Origin: Chloroflexota bacterium
Lineage (GTDB): Bacteria > Chloroflexota > Anaerolineae > Aggregatilineales > Phototrophicaceae
Direction: 5' to 3'
Assembly (NCBI GenBank): GCA_026706455.1
Contig: JAPOYS010000053.1
Location: 1-50,936, forward strand
DNA: 50,936 nt
A program made the translations under genes and the position numbers. The notes under the pieces were generated by a model that saw nothing but the letters and a program-made list of their open reading frames with translations, was not told the DNA's origin and did no database searches. Below are positions 9,019 to 17,219 of this stretch, piece by piece (positions within the stretch are counted from its first letter, which is position 1; every line of letters starts with the position of its first letter).

Positions 9019-10500
9019 ATGACCCAACAGCCGAACATCCTCTTCATCATGACCGACCAGCAGCGCAGCGATACGATCGGCGCATTGGGCAACCGGCAAA
9101 TACGGACGCCGACCCTGGACTCGCTGGTCGAAAACGGCATCGCTTTCAGCAACTGTTACACGCCATCGCCGGTGTGCGTCGCCGCCCGCAGCGCGACCAT
9201 CACCGGCCTCCCGCCCCATCTGAACGGCTGTACATCAAATAACGAGTCTCCCCTTGGCCTGCAAAGCATCATGCAAGTCTTGGGGGCGCAGGGCTACCGC
9301 ACCCACGGCATCGCCAAGATGCACTTCAATCCGCAGGTCGACGCGCTCTGGGGCTTTGATAGCCGCGATATCTCCGAGGAAGGCGCCCGGGGGCCGCGCA
9401 GCCGCAACGATTTTCACAACTACCTGAGCCGGCACGGCTTCGATCACGTGCTTGAGCCGCAGGGCTTGCGCAGCGAAATGTACTATATCCCGCAGCCATC
9501 CCAGCTTCCGGCCGCCCATCATCACAGCACCTGGGTGGCTGACCGCGCTATCGACTTCCTGGCGGAGCGAGATCGCAGTCAACCCTTCTTCCTCTGGGCG
9601 AGTTTCATCAAGCCGCATCCGCCATTCGAGGCGCCAACGCCCTGGAACAAGCTCTACCGCGCCGCCGACATGCTGCCGCCGCATCGCCCCGAAGGCTTTG
9701 AAGACCTGCTCGCCTATTGGAATCATCATCAGAACCGCTACAAATACCGCGATAAGGGCTATGACCAAATGCTCTTCCGGACCATGAAGGCGATGTACTA
9801 CGCCTGCATTTCCTTCATCGATTTTAGTGTCGGGCGCATTCTTGAGGCCCTGGGCGATGACATCGACAATACGCTCATCGTCTTCACCGCCGATCACGGC
9901 GAATTGCTTGGCGATTACGGCAGCGTCGGCAAGCGCTCCATGCTGAACCCCGCTGCGAAAGTGCCGCTCATCGTCAAAGCGCCCGAGCGCTCATTGGCGG
10001 GCCGGCGCATCGATACGCCGGTCAGCCTGCTGGATATCTTCCCCACCTTCGCGACCGCTGCCTCTGCCGATGTGCCGCCGCCCTCTCCAGAAGGGGCGGA
10101 CCTGCTCGCCATCGCTTCCGGCGCGGTCCAGCGGGACGCTGTCTTCAGTCAACTCAGCGAGGGCAATACCGGACTCTATATGATCGCCGAACGCGATCTC
10201 AAATTCATCTATTCGGCGGCCGACCAAAAGGAATGGCTCTTTGATCTGCGCGTCGACCCGACCGAGACTGTGAACTGGGCGGGCAATCCGCGCTACGCCG
10301 AGCGGCTCTCCAAGCTGCGAAGCCGGCTCATCGAACGCTTCGAAAACGATGGCTATGACAGCGCAGTCGAAAACGGCGCCTGGCGCGAATACGACCCGCC
10401 GGCTTTCCCCGATCCGGCTCGCGACGACGGGCTGCTCTTCCAGGACCCGCCCCACTTGCCCGATCTCTTGCGCGCGCTCGGCCCCGGTTACGCGCCTTGA
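9019..10500 (+). CDS. Formylglycine-type sulfatase (S1 family)
   Basis: Hydrolyses sulfate esters, using a cysteine that a maturase converts to formylglycine. The 493-residue length is typical. Calcium ligands begin with D13-Q14 (MTDQQRSD). The catalytic stretch is C53-V-A-A-R57, so the motif is C-x-A-x-R rather than the commoner C-x-P-x-R; both variants are known to be modified. D292-H293 (TADHGELLGDYG) supply further metal ligands. No signal peptide is seen, so it may act in the cytoplasm on an imported substrate. The ribosome binding site is weak. Two sugar isomerase/epimerase genes follow, which suits sulfated sugar breakdown. No maturase gene lies in the window. The exact substrate is not assignable. 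Confidence 0.93.
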   Translation: MTQQPNILFIMTDQQRSDTIGALGNRQIRTPTLDSLVENGIAFSNCYTPSPVCVAARSATITGLPPHLNGCTSNNESPLGLQSIMQVLGAQGYRTHGIAKMHFNPQVDALWGFDSRDISEEGARGPRSRNDFHNYLSRHGFDHVLEPQGLRSEMYYIPQPSQLPAAHHHSTWVADRAIDFLAERDRSQPFFLWASFIKPHPPFEAPTPWNKLYRAADMLPPHRPEGFEDLLAYWNHHQNRYKYRDKGYDQMLFRTMKAMYYACISFIDFSVGRILEALGDDIDNTLIVFTADHGELLGDYGSVGKRSMLNPAAKVPLIVKAPERSLAGRRIDTPVSLLDIFPTFATAASADVPPPSPEGADLLAIASGAVQRDAVFSQLSEGNTGLYMIAERDLKFIYSAADQKEWLFDLRVDPTETVNWAGNPRYAERLSKLRSRLIERFENDGYDSAVENGAWREYDPPAFPDPARDDGLLFQDPPHLPDLLRALGPGYAP

Positions 10501-10557
10501 AAACAGGATTCGTCCAAACATTAGCGGCGCGTGTTTGTGTCTGATACAATCGCGCGG

Positions 10558-10656
10558 ATGTTTGAATGGACGATAGCGATGGATCAGCCACCACCCTACG
10601 TACATCTTAAATCTGGTGTTGTAAGGCTTGATCGGTATTTCAAATTTCATGGATAG
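10558..10656 (+). CDS. Possible 32-residue leaderless peptide, very uncertain
   Basis: ATG to TAG frame of 32 residues starting MFEWTIAMDQPPPYVHL. It would be leaderless if the TACAAT at 10545-10550 is a real -10 box. It has no ribosome binding site, signal peptide or membrane helix. It could equally be a gene fragment or chance. I do not recognise it. Confidence 0.18.
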   Translation: MFEWTIAMDQPPPYVHLKSGVVRLDRYFKFHG

Positions 10657-10746
10657 TTAGCTGAAAGAATATCGAAACCTTACCAAAAAAAGACGGCCAA
10701 TCCCTGCACAAGCGAACTGATTGCAAGAAAATCCGCAAATATTAGC

Positions 10747-10809
10747 TCCCCTTCCCTGATTTATCGGATGCCCGCCATAGAGATGGCGGGAAGGGGCCGG
10801 GGGATGGGG
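10747..10809. repeat. Spacer repeat, family II (CCCGCCATAGAGATGGCGGG type)
   Basis: Contains the hairpin CCCGCCAT-AGAG-ATGGCGGG flanked by CCCCTTCCCTGAT and GGGGCCGGGGGATGGGG. The same design, with the phrases CCCTGAT and CGGATGCCCGCCAT, is at 26015-26073, and looser relatives are at 15331, 25009, 28080 and 41030. Confidence 0.7.
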
Positions 10810-10888
10810 TAAAAAGCGTTTCAAGCGCCAATATCAATCAAGCCTTGTAGGGGGATCCATCGGGTCGCCCGCAGAACAGAGAGCGAAC

Positions 10889-11731
10889 ATGAAAATCAGC
10901 GCATTCGGTGACGAAATCGCCGTCGACTTTGAAGAGCAACTGCAAGTCCTGAACGACCTCGCCATACCCCTGATCGATGTCCGCGCCGCTTGGGGCGTCA
11001 ACTGCTCGCAATTCACCGCCGAGCACAGTGCCCGCGTCAAGGCGCTCTGCGACCGCTACGGCATCGCCGTCTCCTGCATGGGCAGCCCCATCGGCAAGTC
11101 GCCAATCGCTGACCCCATCGCCATCGAAAGCGAGCGCCTCAAACACATCGGCGCTGTGGCTCATGCGCTTGGCACGCGAGACATCCGCCTCTTCAGCTTC
11201 TACCCGGAAGGCGGACACGATGCCGCGGCCCTGCAGCAGTCGATTGACCGCCTGGGAACGCTGACCCAAATCGCCGCCGAAAACGACCTGCAGCTCCTGC
11301 TGGAAAACGAAAGAGGCGTGGTTGGCGACCTGCCCGAGCGCTGCCTGCAGATCATGCAGTCGATTGATTCGCCCCATTTCCGCTTCATCTGGGACCCCGC
11401 CAATTTCGTCCAGTGCGGCGCCGCTGACCAGGTCGATGAGTGGTGGGACGCGCTGCATCCCTACATCGGCTACATTCACATCAAAGACGCCTTGCTGCCC
11501 GAAGGCGGCGAGGAGCGGTCAACGGTGACGGTCGCCGGCGCCGGCGACGGCCAGTTGCTCGAGCTGCTCTCCCGCCTGAAAGAGAGCGGCTATGATGGCG
11601 TACTCTCGCTGGAGCCGCATCTGCTGGAGGCGAAACATTCGAGCGGCTTCAGCGGCGCCGATGGTATGGCGCTGGCGGTCGCTGCCCTGCGGGAGCTGAT
11701 GTCCGCCGCCGGCATCGAAGAAAGCGAGTGA
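10889..11731 (+). CDS. Sugar phosphate isomerase/epimerase-like TIM barrel protein
   Basis: A 280-residue single-domain TIM barrel of the xylose isomerase-like / AP endonuclease 2 superfamily, acting on sugars or inositols in the cytoplasm. Typical strand and metal-site segments are visible: LLLENERG (metal-binding Glu near mid-protein), FIWDPANF (Asp), YIGYIHIKDA (His) and LSLEPHL at the last strand. The spacing of E, D, H and E fits a divalent metal site. It starts about 30 nt before a second gene of the same fold and after a sulfatase, which suggests a small carbohydrate-processing operon. The substrate cannot be told from sequence alone. Confidence 0.88.
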   Translation: MKISAFGDEIAVDFEEQLQVLNDLAIPLIDVRAAWGVNCSQFTAEHSARVKALCDRYGIAVSCMGSPIGKSPIADPIAIESERLKHIGAVAHALGTRDIRLFSFYPEGGHDAAALQQSIDRLGTLTQIAAENDLQLLLENERGVVGDLPERCLQIMQSIDSPHFRFIWDPANFVQCGAADQVDEWWDALHPYIGYIHIKDALLPEGGEERSTVTVAGAGDGQLLELLSRLKESGYDGVLSLEPHLLEAKHSSGFSGADGMALAVAALRELMSAAGIEESE

Positions 11732-11762
11732 CACGATCCGACCACGAGGAGACAAAAGGCCC

Positions 11763-12539
11763 ATGACCCAAATAGCCGCCCAACTTTTCACCATCCGCGA
11801 CCACTCCAAGACCCGTGCCGATTTCGAGGCGAGCATGAAAAAGATCCGCGCCATCGGCTATCGAGCCGTGCAGATATCCGCCATCGGCGATATCCCGGAT
11901 GTCACCGTCAAGCGCATCACCGACGACAACGGCTTGACCATCTGCAATACGCATGTCTCCGTTGATGACCTCCTGAACAGACCCGACCGCGTCATCTCAC
12001 AGCACAAGCTCTGGAACTGCCGCCACGTCGCCATCGGCGGCATGCCCTTGGAGCTGCGCGGGAGCGAGGCCGGCTTCCGGCGCTTCGCCGAGATCGCGGA
12101 CGGCATCGGCGAGCGGCTGGCCGCGGCTGACCTGACCTTCAGCTATCACAATCACAGCTTTGAGTTCGTCAAGTTCGGCGGGCGGACCGGGCTGGACCTG
12201 CTGCTCGAGGAGACCGACCCGCGCTACGTGCAGGCGGAGCTGGATACCTACTGGATCCAGCACGGCGGCGGCGATCCGGTCGCCTGGATCGAGCGCGTGT
12301 CCGGGCGGATGCCGGTGGTGCACCTCAAGGACATGGTCATGCTGCCCAGTGACGATGGGCGCGGCCAGCAGGCGATGGCGGAGGTTGGCGCGGGCAACAT
12401 GAACTTCCCGGCGATCCTGGCGGCTTGCGCGCGGGCCGGCGTCGAGTGGTACGCGGTCGAGCAGGACTTCTGTGCCGGCGACCCCTTCGACAGTCTGGCG
12501 ATCAGCTATCGAAATCTGCTGGCGCTGGGCTTGAACTGA
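11763..12539 (+). CDS. Sugar phosphate isomerase/epimerase-like TIM barrel protein
   Basis: Second barrel of the same superfamily, 258 residues and only distantly similar to its neighbour. Metal-site segments include FSYHNHSFEF (His and Glu), AELDTYWIQHGG (Asp, with downstream His), PVVHLKDM and a final WYAVEQDFC with an acidic residue. The HNHxFEF pattern resembles myo-inosose or hydroxypyruvate isomerase-like proteins. The ribosome binding site is a GAGGAGA shortly upstream. It ends 7 bases from the convergent LarA-like gene. Likely cytoplasmic and cotranscribed with 10889-11731. The function within the family is open. Confidence 0.88.
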   Translation: MTQIAAQLFTIRDHSKTRADFEASMKKIRAIGYRAVQISAIGDIPDVTVKRITDDNGLTICNTHVSVDDLLNRPDRVISQHKLWNCRHVAIGGMPLELRGSEAGFRRFAEIADGIGERLAAADLTFSYHNHSFEFVKFGGRTGLDLLLEETDPRYVQAELDTYWIQHGGGDPVAWIERVSGRMPVVHLKDMVMLPSDDGRGQQAMAEVGAGNMNFPAILAACARAGVEWYAVEQDFCAGDPFDSLAISYRNLLALGLN

Positions 12540-12546
12540 GCGCGGC

Positions 12547-13803
12547 CTAGACCAGCATTCCGCCGGCGAAAGCCAACTCAGCGGCGCCCTCGCCGACTTC
12601 GATTGACGCGCTGCCATTCAACTCAGCGGCGATATTGGCGCTGACCCAAACGTTCTCCAGCGCCAGCGTGTTCTTGATGCGCACGACGCGCGCGTCGGCG
12701 GCTTGCGACGGGTCGGCGCGGAAGGCATCGAACAGAGTCGCCTTGATCGTCTCCTCGTCGCTTTCGAAGACGAGCGGCATGCGGCAGCGCAGCAGGAAGC
12801 CGCTGGTGAACATATTCTTCATCGTGATGGGAAAGTCGATCTTGTCGAAGAGCTTGCGCGACATGAAGTCGGCCAGGCCGTAGGTGGTGGCGTTGCCGTG
12901 GGATTCCGGCGTGAGATCGAGGATGGCGATACGCTTGATCCGCGGCGACTCCGGCTCCGGCTCGCCCTCGACCATCCAGCGGCCGATGATATTGGTATCC
13001 ATGCCGGCGCCGCTGATGTTCTTCCCCATCTCGTCGATAATCAGCACATCGATATCGTCGACGGGCAGCCGCGGCATCAACTCGCGCGAAATCCGCAGGA
13101 GGCGCTGGTCGCCCTCGACGACCGTATCGGCGCTGAAGCCTTCGAGCTGCGCCACCTCGTGGTAGCCGTCCTCGACCACGCCGAAGCCGGCGACGAACTT
13201 GCTGGGGCCGAGCAGATGCTGAGCGATGACGGGCATGTAATCGCGCAAGCCGACCACGCCCTGCTGGTGAATGGTGCGGGCGCCGGTCTCTTTGCCCAGG
13301 CCAACGGCCAGCATCTTGAGCAAGCCGCTCTCGTGCGGCCCGCGGAAATCGGTGTGCACCTTGACGCGGTTGGTGATGATCAGCCCGTCGGCTTCGAAGA
13401 CGTTCTTGTCGAGATAAGCCGGCAAACCCGTGCTGGTCGCGCCCGTATTCACGACTTCCATCGTGGCGTTAATGGGGCAGCCCATCGTCGCTTCGCTGAT
13501 GCCCAGTCCGTCAAGGACTTCGATCTGTCCCGCGGGCGTGGCGCCGCCGTGGCTGCCCATGGCCGGGACGATGAAGGGCATTCCGCCGGCTTCCTTGACC
13601 AGGGCGACCAGTGCAGCGGCGATGCGGTCGATTTGGGCGATGCCGCGGCTGCCGAAGCCGAGGGCGATGCGCTTGCCGCGCACCTGGGCCGCCAGATCCA
13701 GCCGCGCGAACTCGGCCTCCAGCGTCCGCTCGATATCAGCCGGCTCGCCTTTGGGCAACTCCTGCTTGATCGGGTAGAGGGTCGGGATGGTCACGTTTTC
13801 CAT
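12547..13803 (-). CDS. LarA-like (lactate racemase domain) protein
   Basis: A 418-residue soluble protein resembling the nickel-pincer lactate racemase family. Recognisable segments are a glycine-rich GFGSRGI near residue 50, PAMGSHGGATPAGQ, a conserved KVHTDFRGPHESGLLKM block and GLGKETGARTIH, with His and Lys residues where the family holds catalytic histidines and the cofactor-bearing lysine. I place it in this superfamily from these patterns, not from a search. Its relatives act on various 2-hydroxy acids, so the substrate is uncertain. The ribosome binding site is weak (GAGC). The phased GACGCA array and dyad at 13921-14022 lie 120-220 bases upstream and could control it. Confidence 0.7.
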   Translation of the reverse strand: MENVTIPTLYPIKQELPKGEPADIERTLEAEFARLDLAAQVRGKRIALGFGSRGIAQIDRIAAALVALVKEAGGMPFIVPAMGSHGGATPAGQIEVLDGLGISEATMGCPINATMEVVNTGATSTGLPAYLDKNVFEADGLIITNRVKVHTDFRGPHESGLLKMLAVGLGKETGARTIHQQGVVGLRDYMPVIAQHLLGPSKFVAGFGVVEDGYHEVAQLEGFSADTVVEGDQRLLRISRELMPRLPVDDIDVLIIDEMGKNISGAGMDTNIIGRWMVEGEPEPESPRIKRIAILDLTPESHGNATTYGLADFMSRKLFDKIDFPITMKNMFTSGFLLRCRMPLVFESDEETIKATLFDAFRADPSQAADARVVRIKNTLALENVWVSANIAAELNGSASIEVGEGAAELAFAGGMLV

Positions 13804-13920
13804 GACAGGCTCATTTCACTTGCGGGAGATATTGACTGGATTGTAGCGAGTTGGGGGCGAAAGGCAAAGGGGGCGCCTCGTTGTTTTGAAGGTTTGAACG
13901 GGGCGCGCGGCATTTTGGCT

Positions 13921-14022
13921 GACGCAAAATGACGCATAACAATGCGCCAGCGACGCAAAAAGACGCATAGTCGACGCAGAATGGCGCAAATTTATTCGAA
14001 CGGTATCTATACAGTATAGATA
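13921..14022. promoter_or_regulatory. Helically phased GACGCA array next to a 19-bp dyad
   Basis: GACGCA starts at 13921, 13931, 13952, 13962 and 13973, with GGCGCA at 13983. The steps are 10, 21, 10, 11 and 10, so all units face the same side of the helix; one turn (near 13941) is degenerate. Sixteen bases after the last unit comes TATCTATAC-A-GTATAGATA at 14004-14022, a perfect 9+1+9 palindrome. This looks like a protein binding array. The protein is unknown. Confidence 0.55.
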
Positions 14023-14283
14023 TAGGGGTAATTGGGGACGCGATTTTTTCGGATAGGGCGGGATCCTGTCGGTTTCGTGACTGCGGAAAAACTTTTTTTG
14101 GCCATCTGGCCATCTGGCGCAATTGATTGGGATCAGCGCTGATCGACGCTGGATTTGGCTTGAGACGGTCATGGATTAAGCATAGCAGACTTTCGGGTGG
14201 AATAGGCGACCATATGTTCTCGTATAGAGGAATGAGAGTGGTGAATTACAAGGATATAATCCCGCTTGTTTGGAGAATCTGAT

Positions 14284-14312
14284 GCGGGCGAGCCAAGGCT
14301 CGCCCCTACATT
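14284..14312. repeat. Spacer repeat, family I, short hairpin
   Basis: Perfect inverted repeat GGGCGAGCC-AA-GGCTCGCCC at 14286-14305, followed by CCTACA as in the other family I copies. It has no T-tract, so it is not a classical terminator. Confidence 0.6.
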
Positions 14313-14393
14313 TATTACTTCCGGAGTCAGGATTATTTGTTGCCATGTCCTCAATTTTCACCACTCCCAGAAGAATTGCCTGGCGCTGAGGAA

Positions 14394-15224
14394 TCAGGTC
14401 GCGGATTCGATGGTCACAGCCAAGCCGCAGTCGGCGAGGCGCTGGCGAGCGATGTCGATGTATTCCTCCGACACATCAATGCCGATGAAGCGGCGGTTGT
14501 TGAGCAGGGCCATCTTGCCGGTCGTGCCGGAGCCGCACATGGGATCGAGCACGAGATCGCCCGGATTGCTCCAGGACAGAATGTGTTCGAGAGCCAGTTT
14601 TTCCGGGAAGACCGCCGGGTGCCGGAAGGCGATCTTGTCGTTGGTCGTGCCGCCCAGTCCGACGGCGTAAGACCAGATATTGGTGCGGGTCTTTTCCTTT
14701 TTCAGTTCCTTGAGGGTCTTCTTATTGATGCCGTCGGGGAGCTTATTGTGCGGCAGCATTTCGAATCCGTGTCGCTGCGTCGCTTCTTTGAGCGGATTGA
14801 AGGTTTTGGGTTTGCCCTTCGACATGACGAACATGAATTCGTAGGCGTTGGTGTAGGCGTTGCTGCGCATGAAGGGCGTGTTCTTCTTCTGATAAATCAT
14901 GATATCGTGAGCGGAAAAGCCAATCTCCTGGAAATAGATTGCTTGGCGAAATGATGTCAGGCTGCGCCCGTTCTTGATGCGGTCGCCGACGACCCAGACG
15001 ACGACGCCGCCTTCAGCGGTCACGCGATAGAGTTCGGCAGCGATGTCCTCGAAGGGAAAGCGATAGCCCAGATAATCCCGCAGGCTGTCGTAGGGGGGCG
15101 ATGTGACCGTGAGCTGGACGATGTTATCCGGCCAGCGCCGCATTACATCGACGCAGTTGTCGATGATGAGCTTGGCGGCGCCGCAGGCTATGGCTTCGGC
15201 CGGGGCGGAGGCATGATGTTGCAT
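14394..15224 (-). CDS. Orphan DNA methyltransferase, N4-cytosine/N6-adenine beta class
   Basis: Transfers a methyl group from SAM to an exocyclic amino group of a DNA base. Motif IV TSPPYD (residues 41-46) precedes motif I DPMCGSGTT (227-235), the beta-class order; SPPY favours N4-cytosine. I prefer the ATG at 15224 because GGAG sits 7 bases before it and the likely promoter's start site falls near the upstream in-frame ATG at 15245. At 276 residues it is short for a full modification enzyme with a large target domain, but the family tolerates this. No endonuclease gene is adjacent, so it is probably solitary (regulatory or remnant). A second methyltransferase lies at 20772-21692, and both share dyad-type DNA downstream. 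Confidence 0.9.
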   Translation of the reverse strand: MQHHASAPAEAIACGAAKLIIDNCVDVMRRWPDNIVQLTVTSPPYDSLRDYLGYRFPFEDIAAELYRVTAEGGVVVWVVGDRIKNGRSLTSFRQAIYFQEIGFSAHDIMIYQKKNTPFMRSNAYTNAYEFMFVMSKGKPKTFNPLKEATQRHGFEMLPHNKLPDGINKKTLKELKKEKTRTNIWSYAVGLGGTTNDKIAFRHPAVFPEKLALEHILSWSNPGDLVLDPMCGSGTTGKMALLNNRRFIGIDVSEEYIDIARQRLADCGLAVTIESAT

Positions 15225-15251
15225 GCTGTTTCTCCGATTTTCCATAGGTAT

Positions 15252-15281
15252 ATTGTAGCAGAATTAGAACAAATGCGCCAA
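15252..15281 (-). promoter_or_regulatory. Probable promoter of the DNA methyltransferase gene
   Basis: On the minus strand TTGGCG (15276-15281), 18 bases, then TACAAT (15252-15257). Transcription would begin near 15245, leaving a leader of about 20 bases with GGAG before the ATG at 15224. Confidence 0.45.
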
Positions 15282-15330
15282 TTCCTGAAGCGGCGGGAAA
15301 TGGAGAAAAGTGTGAATATGCGCCTCGCTT

Positions 15331-15425
15331 ACCCCCACCCCAAACCCCTCCCCCAAGATGAGGGAGGGGCTTCAGCCCCGCGTGGTCGCTGGGAAAACTC
15401 CCTCTTTGTGAAGGGGAAAGGGGAT
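15331..15425. repeat. Spacer repeat, family II (CCCCTCCCCC...GGGAGGGGC)
   Basis: The hairpin CCCCTCCC-CCAAGATG-AGGGAGGGG is followed by CTTCAGC and a second G-rich block, and preceded by CCCCCACCCC. It is very close to the copy at 28080-28200 (CCCCCACCCTAAATCCCTCCCCC...). It lies between two divergent genes, outside both likely promoters. Confidence 0.7.
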
Positions 15426-15469
15426 TGTACCGATGTTCATAAACTCGCCACACTCGGGCGGCAGACTTT

Positions 15470-15498
15470 TTGTGAGCGCTGGGCAATCGTGCTAGAAT
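15470..15498 (+). promoter_or_regulatory. Probable promoter of the homocysteine methyltransferase-like gene
   Basis: TTGTGA (15470-15475), 17 bases, TAGAAT (15493-15498). The start codon at 15531 is preceded by AAGGAGA. Confidence 0.5.
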
Positions 15499-15530
15499 CG
15501 CGCCACCGCTGAAGAAGGAGACAGAAGTAG

Positions 15531-16427
15531 ATGACAGTTGATTCAAAGCCCATTCTGCTGGACGGCGGCATGGGGCAGGAGATCGTCAATCGCGGCGGCA
15601 AAGGCGGCTACGGCGAATGGGCGGTCGCCGCCCTGCACGAGGATCCCGAGCTGGTCTACCAGATTCATCGCGACTACATTCAAGCCAGCGCTGATGTCAT
15701 CACGACTAACACCTATGGGACGACGCGGGTGCGCCTGCGTCATGTCGGGCTGGAAGAGCGCTTTGAGGAACTGGTGCGTATCGCCGGCGAGCTGGCGGCC
15801 CGGGCGCGGGATGATGCCGGCAATGGCGCCACTCGCATCGCGACCAGCCTGCCGCCGCTGGAAGCCAGCTACGTCAAGGAATTCGCCTTGTCCTTCGATG
15901 AAACGGCGGCCCAATTCGGCGAGATGATGGACTTGCTCGATCCCTATGTCGATATTTTTCTGGGCGAGACGCTTTCGACAAGCTTCGAAGCGCGGGCTTT
16001 CATGCAGGCGGCGGCTTCGCGGGACAAGACCGTCTGGCTTGCGTTGACGCTGGACGATCATGGCGCGACCGATTTGCGCGGCGGAGAAACTTTGGCGGGG
16101 GTGATTGACAGCCTGGGCGAGGGCAAGCCGGACGCGCTGCTGATCAATTGCTGCACGCCCGACAGCGTTCACAGCGCCATGCCGATTCTGCGGGAGAGCG
16201 GTTTGCCTTTCGGCGCTTACGCCAATGGTTTCGTTGAGATCCCCGAAAATTGGGAGGAACAGGGCGGCGTCGTGCAGCTTTCGACGCGGGCGGATTTGCC
16301 GCCGGAGGTCTATGCCGGCGAAGTCGCGCGCTGGATCCAGGCCGGGGCGTCCATCGTCGGCGGCTGCTGTGAGATCGGGCCGGCGCATATCGCGCGGTTG
16401 CGGAAGCTGATTGACAGCGGCGTCTGA
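15531..16427 (+). CDS. Homocysteine S-methyltransferase family protein
   Basis: Zinc-dependent enzyme family that moves methyl groups from S-methylmethionine, betaine or similar donors to a thiol such as homocysteine. The N-terminal LLDGGMGQEI is the usual opening, TTNTYGTTR the family's second conserved strand, and the zinc-binding cysteines are in LLINCC (mid-protein) and the C-terminal GGCCEIGP. The length of 298 is typical. A clear AAGGAGA ribosome binding site and promoter precede it. An SDR gene follows 24 bases later and may be cotranscribed. The donor is unknown; the many uncharacterised relatives in environmental genomes make a strict MmuM assignment unsafe. Confidence 0.9.
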   Translation: MTVDSKPILLDGGMGQEIVNRGGKGGYGEWAVAALHEDPELVYQIHRDYIQASADVITTNTYGTTRVRLRHVGLEERFEELVRIAGELAARARDDAGNGATRIATSLPPLEASYVKEFALSFDETAAQFGEMMDLLDPYVDIFLGETLSTSFEARAFMQAAASRDKTVWLALTLDDHGATDLRGGETLAGVIDSLGEGKPDALLINCCTPDSVHSAMPILRESGLPFGAYANGFVEIPENWEEQGGVVQLSTRADLPPEVYAGEVARWIQAGASIVGGCCEIGPAHIARLRKLIDSGV

Positions 16428-16451
16428 GCAAGCTGAATCGCGGGAGGCATC

Positions 16452-17159
16452 ATGGGCAATCGACGAGCATTCATCACCGGGGCGGGGCAGGGCACGGGGC
16501 GCGCCATCGCCTTGAGATTCGCGGCGGCGGGCATAGCGACCGTGCTGGTCGGCCGAACGGAAAGCAAGCTGCGCGCTGTTGCTGATGAGATCGCGGCGGG
16601 CGGCGGCGAGGCGAGCTTCCAGGCCCTGGATGTCACCGATGACGCTGCTGTCGCGGCGTTTGGCGCGGCGCTCGAAGGCGAGACGGTCGACATCCTCGTC
16701 AACTGCGCCGGCGACTGGCTGATCGCGCATTTGCAGGATACCTCCAACGAGCAGCTCGATCACATCCTGCGCGTGAACCTGCGCGCGCCTTACATTCTAT
16801 CGCGGACCTTGCTGCCCAATTTGCGGCGCAGCGAGAACGCCAGCATCATCAACATCGGCTCCCTGGTGACGGCGAAATTGGCGCCGACTGTGACGGCTTA
16901 CACGGCGAGCAAGGCGGGCTTGAAGGGGCTGACCGGCTCGCTGGCGGTCGAGTTGAGGCCGGAGCGGATCCGCGTGGTGATGATCTCGCCGGGGCCGGCC
17001 GATACGCCGATGCGCGATGCCGCGTCGCCGGGCATCGACAAGTCAATGCTGGTGGGGCCGGATACCATCGCCGAGGTGGCGCATACGGTCGTGAGCCTGC
17101 CGCGGGGCATCAGCACAAGCGATTTCGAGTTATATTCGCTGCTCTGGGAAATGCCATAA
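16452..17159 (+). CDS. Short-chain dehydrogenase/reductase (SDR)
   Basis: NAD(P)-dependent cytoplasmic oxidoreductase, 235 residues. The nucleotide-binding TGAGQGTGRAI is at residues 9-19, followed by DVTDDAAV, NCAG (NxAG motif), the catalytic Ser in IGS and Y-T-A-S-K, and PGPADTPM after strand six. VGRTESKLR at the end of strand two suggests NADP preference because of the Arg. It starts after GGGAGG with 5 bases spacing, 24 bases behind the homocysteine methyltransferase-like gene. The closest resemblance is to 3-oxoacyl-ACP reductase-like SDRs, but that label is often only structural; the substrate is open. Confidence 0.92.
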   Translation: MGNRRAFITGAGQGTGRAIALRFAAAGIATVLVGRTESKLRAVADEIAAGGGEASFQALDVTDDAAVAAFGAALEGETVDILVNCAGDWLIAHLQDTSNEQLDHILRVNLRAPYILSRTLLPNLRRSENASIINIGSLVTAKLAPTVTAYTASKAGLKGLTGSLAVELRPERIRVVMISPGPADTPMRDAASPGIDKSMLVGPDTIAEVAHTVVSLPRGISTSDFELYSLLWEMP

Positions 17160-17219
17160 CGCCATCTGTGGACCGGAGTTGAAAGCCCGGCGGTGTGGAC
17201 GGTTTGGCGCTGCGCCGCC

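Larger units (their letters stand above)
10501..10888. other. 388-base spacer: possible leaderless mini-ORF and a family II repeat
   Basis: Starts with a plausible promoter: TTAGCG at 10521-10526, 18 bases, then TACAAT at 10545-10550. An ATG at 10558 would sit at or next to the transcription start. The middle is AT-rich and featureless to me. The right part holds a family II palindrome at 10747-10809. No terminator was recognised. Confidence 0.5.
13804..14393. other. 590-base spacer with hexamer array, dyad and AT-tract
   Basis: Lies between the methyltransferase stop and the LarA-like start, both on the minus strand. It holds the GACGCA array and dyad (see the next entry), an A5-C-T7 tract at 14086-14098 followed by the doubled octamer GGCCATCT, and a family I hairpin at 14284-14312. 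Short frames here look non-coding: their residue composition simply reflects the repeats. Confidence 0.6.

Noticed and set aside
12703-13932. 409-codon frame opposite the LarA-like gene
   Set aside because: Asp/Gly/Ala/His-rich composition typical of antisense frames; the minus-strand gene carries conserved motifs.
13921-13988. CRISPR-like array
   Set aside because: Units are only six bases at 10-11 base steps, without spacers of CRISPR length or cas genes.
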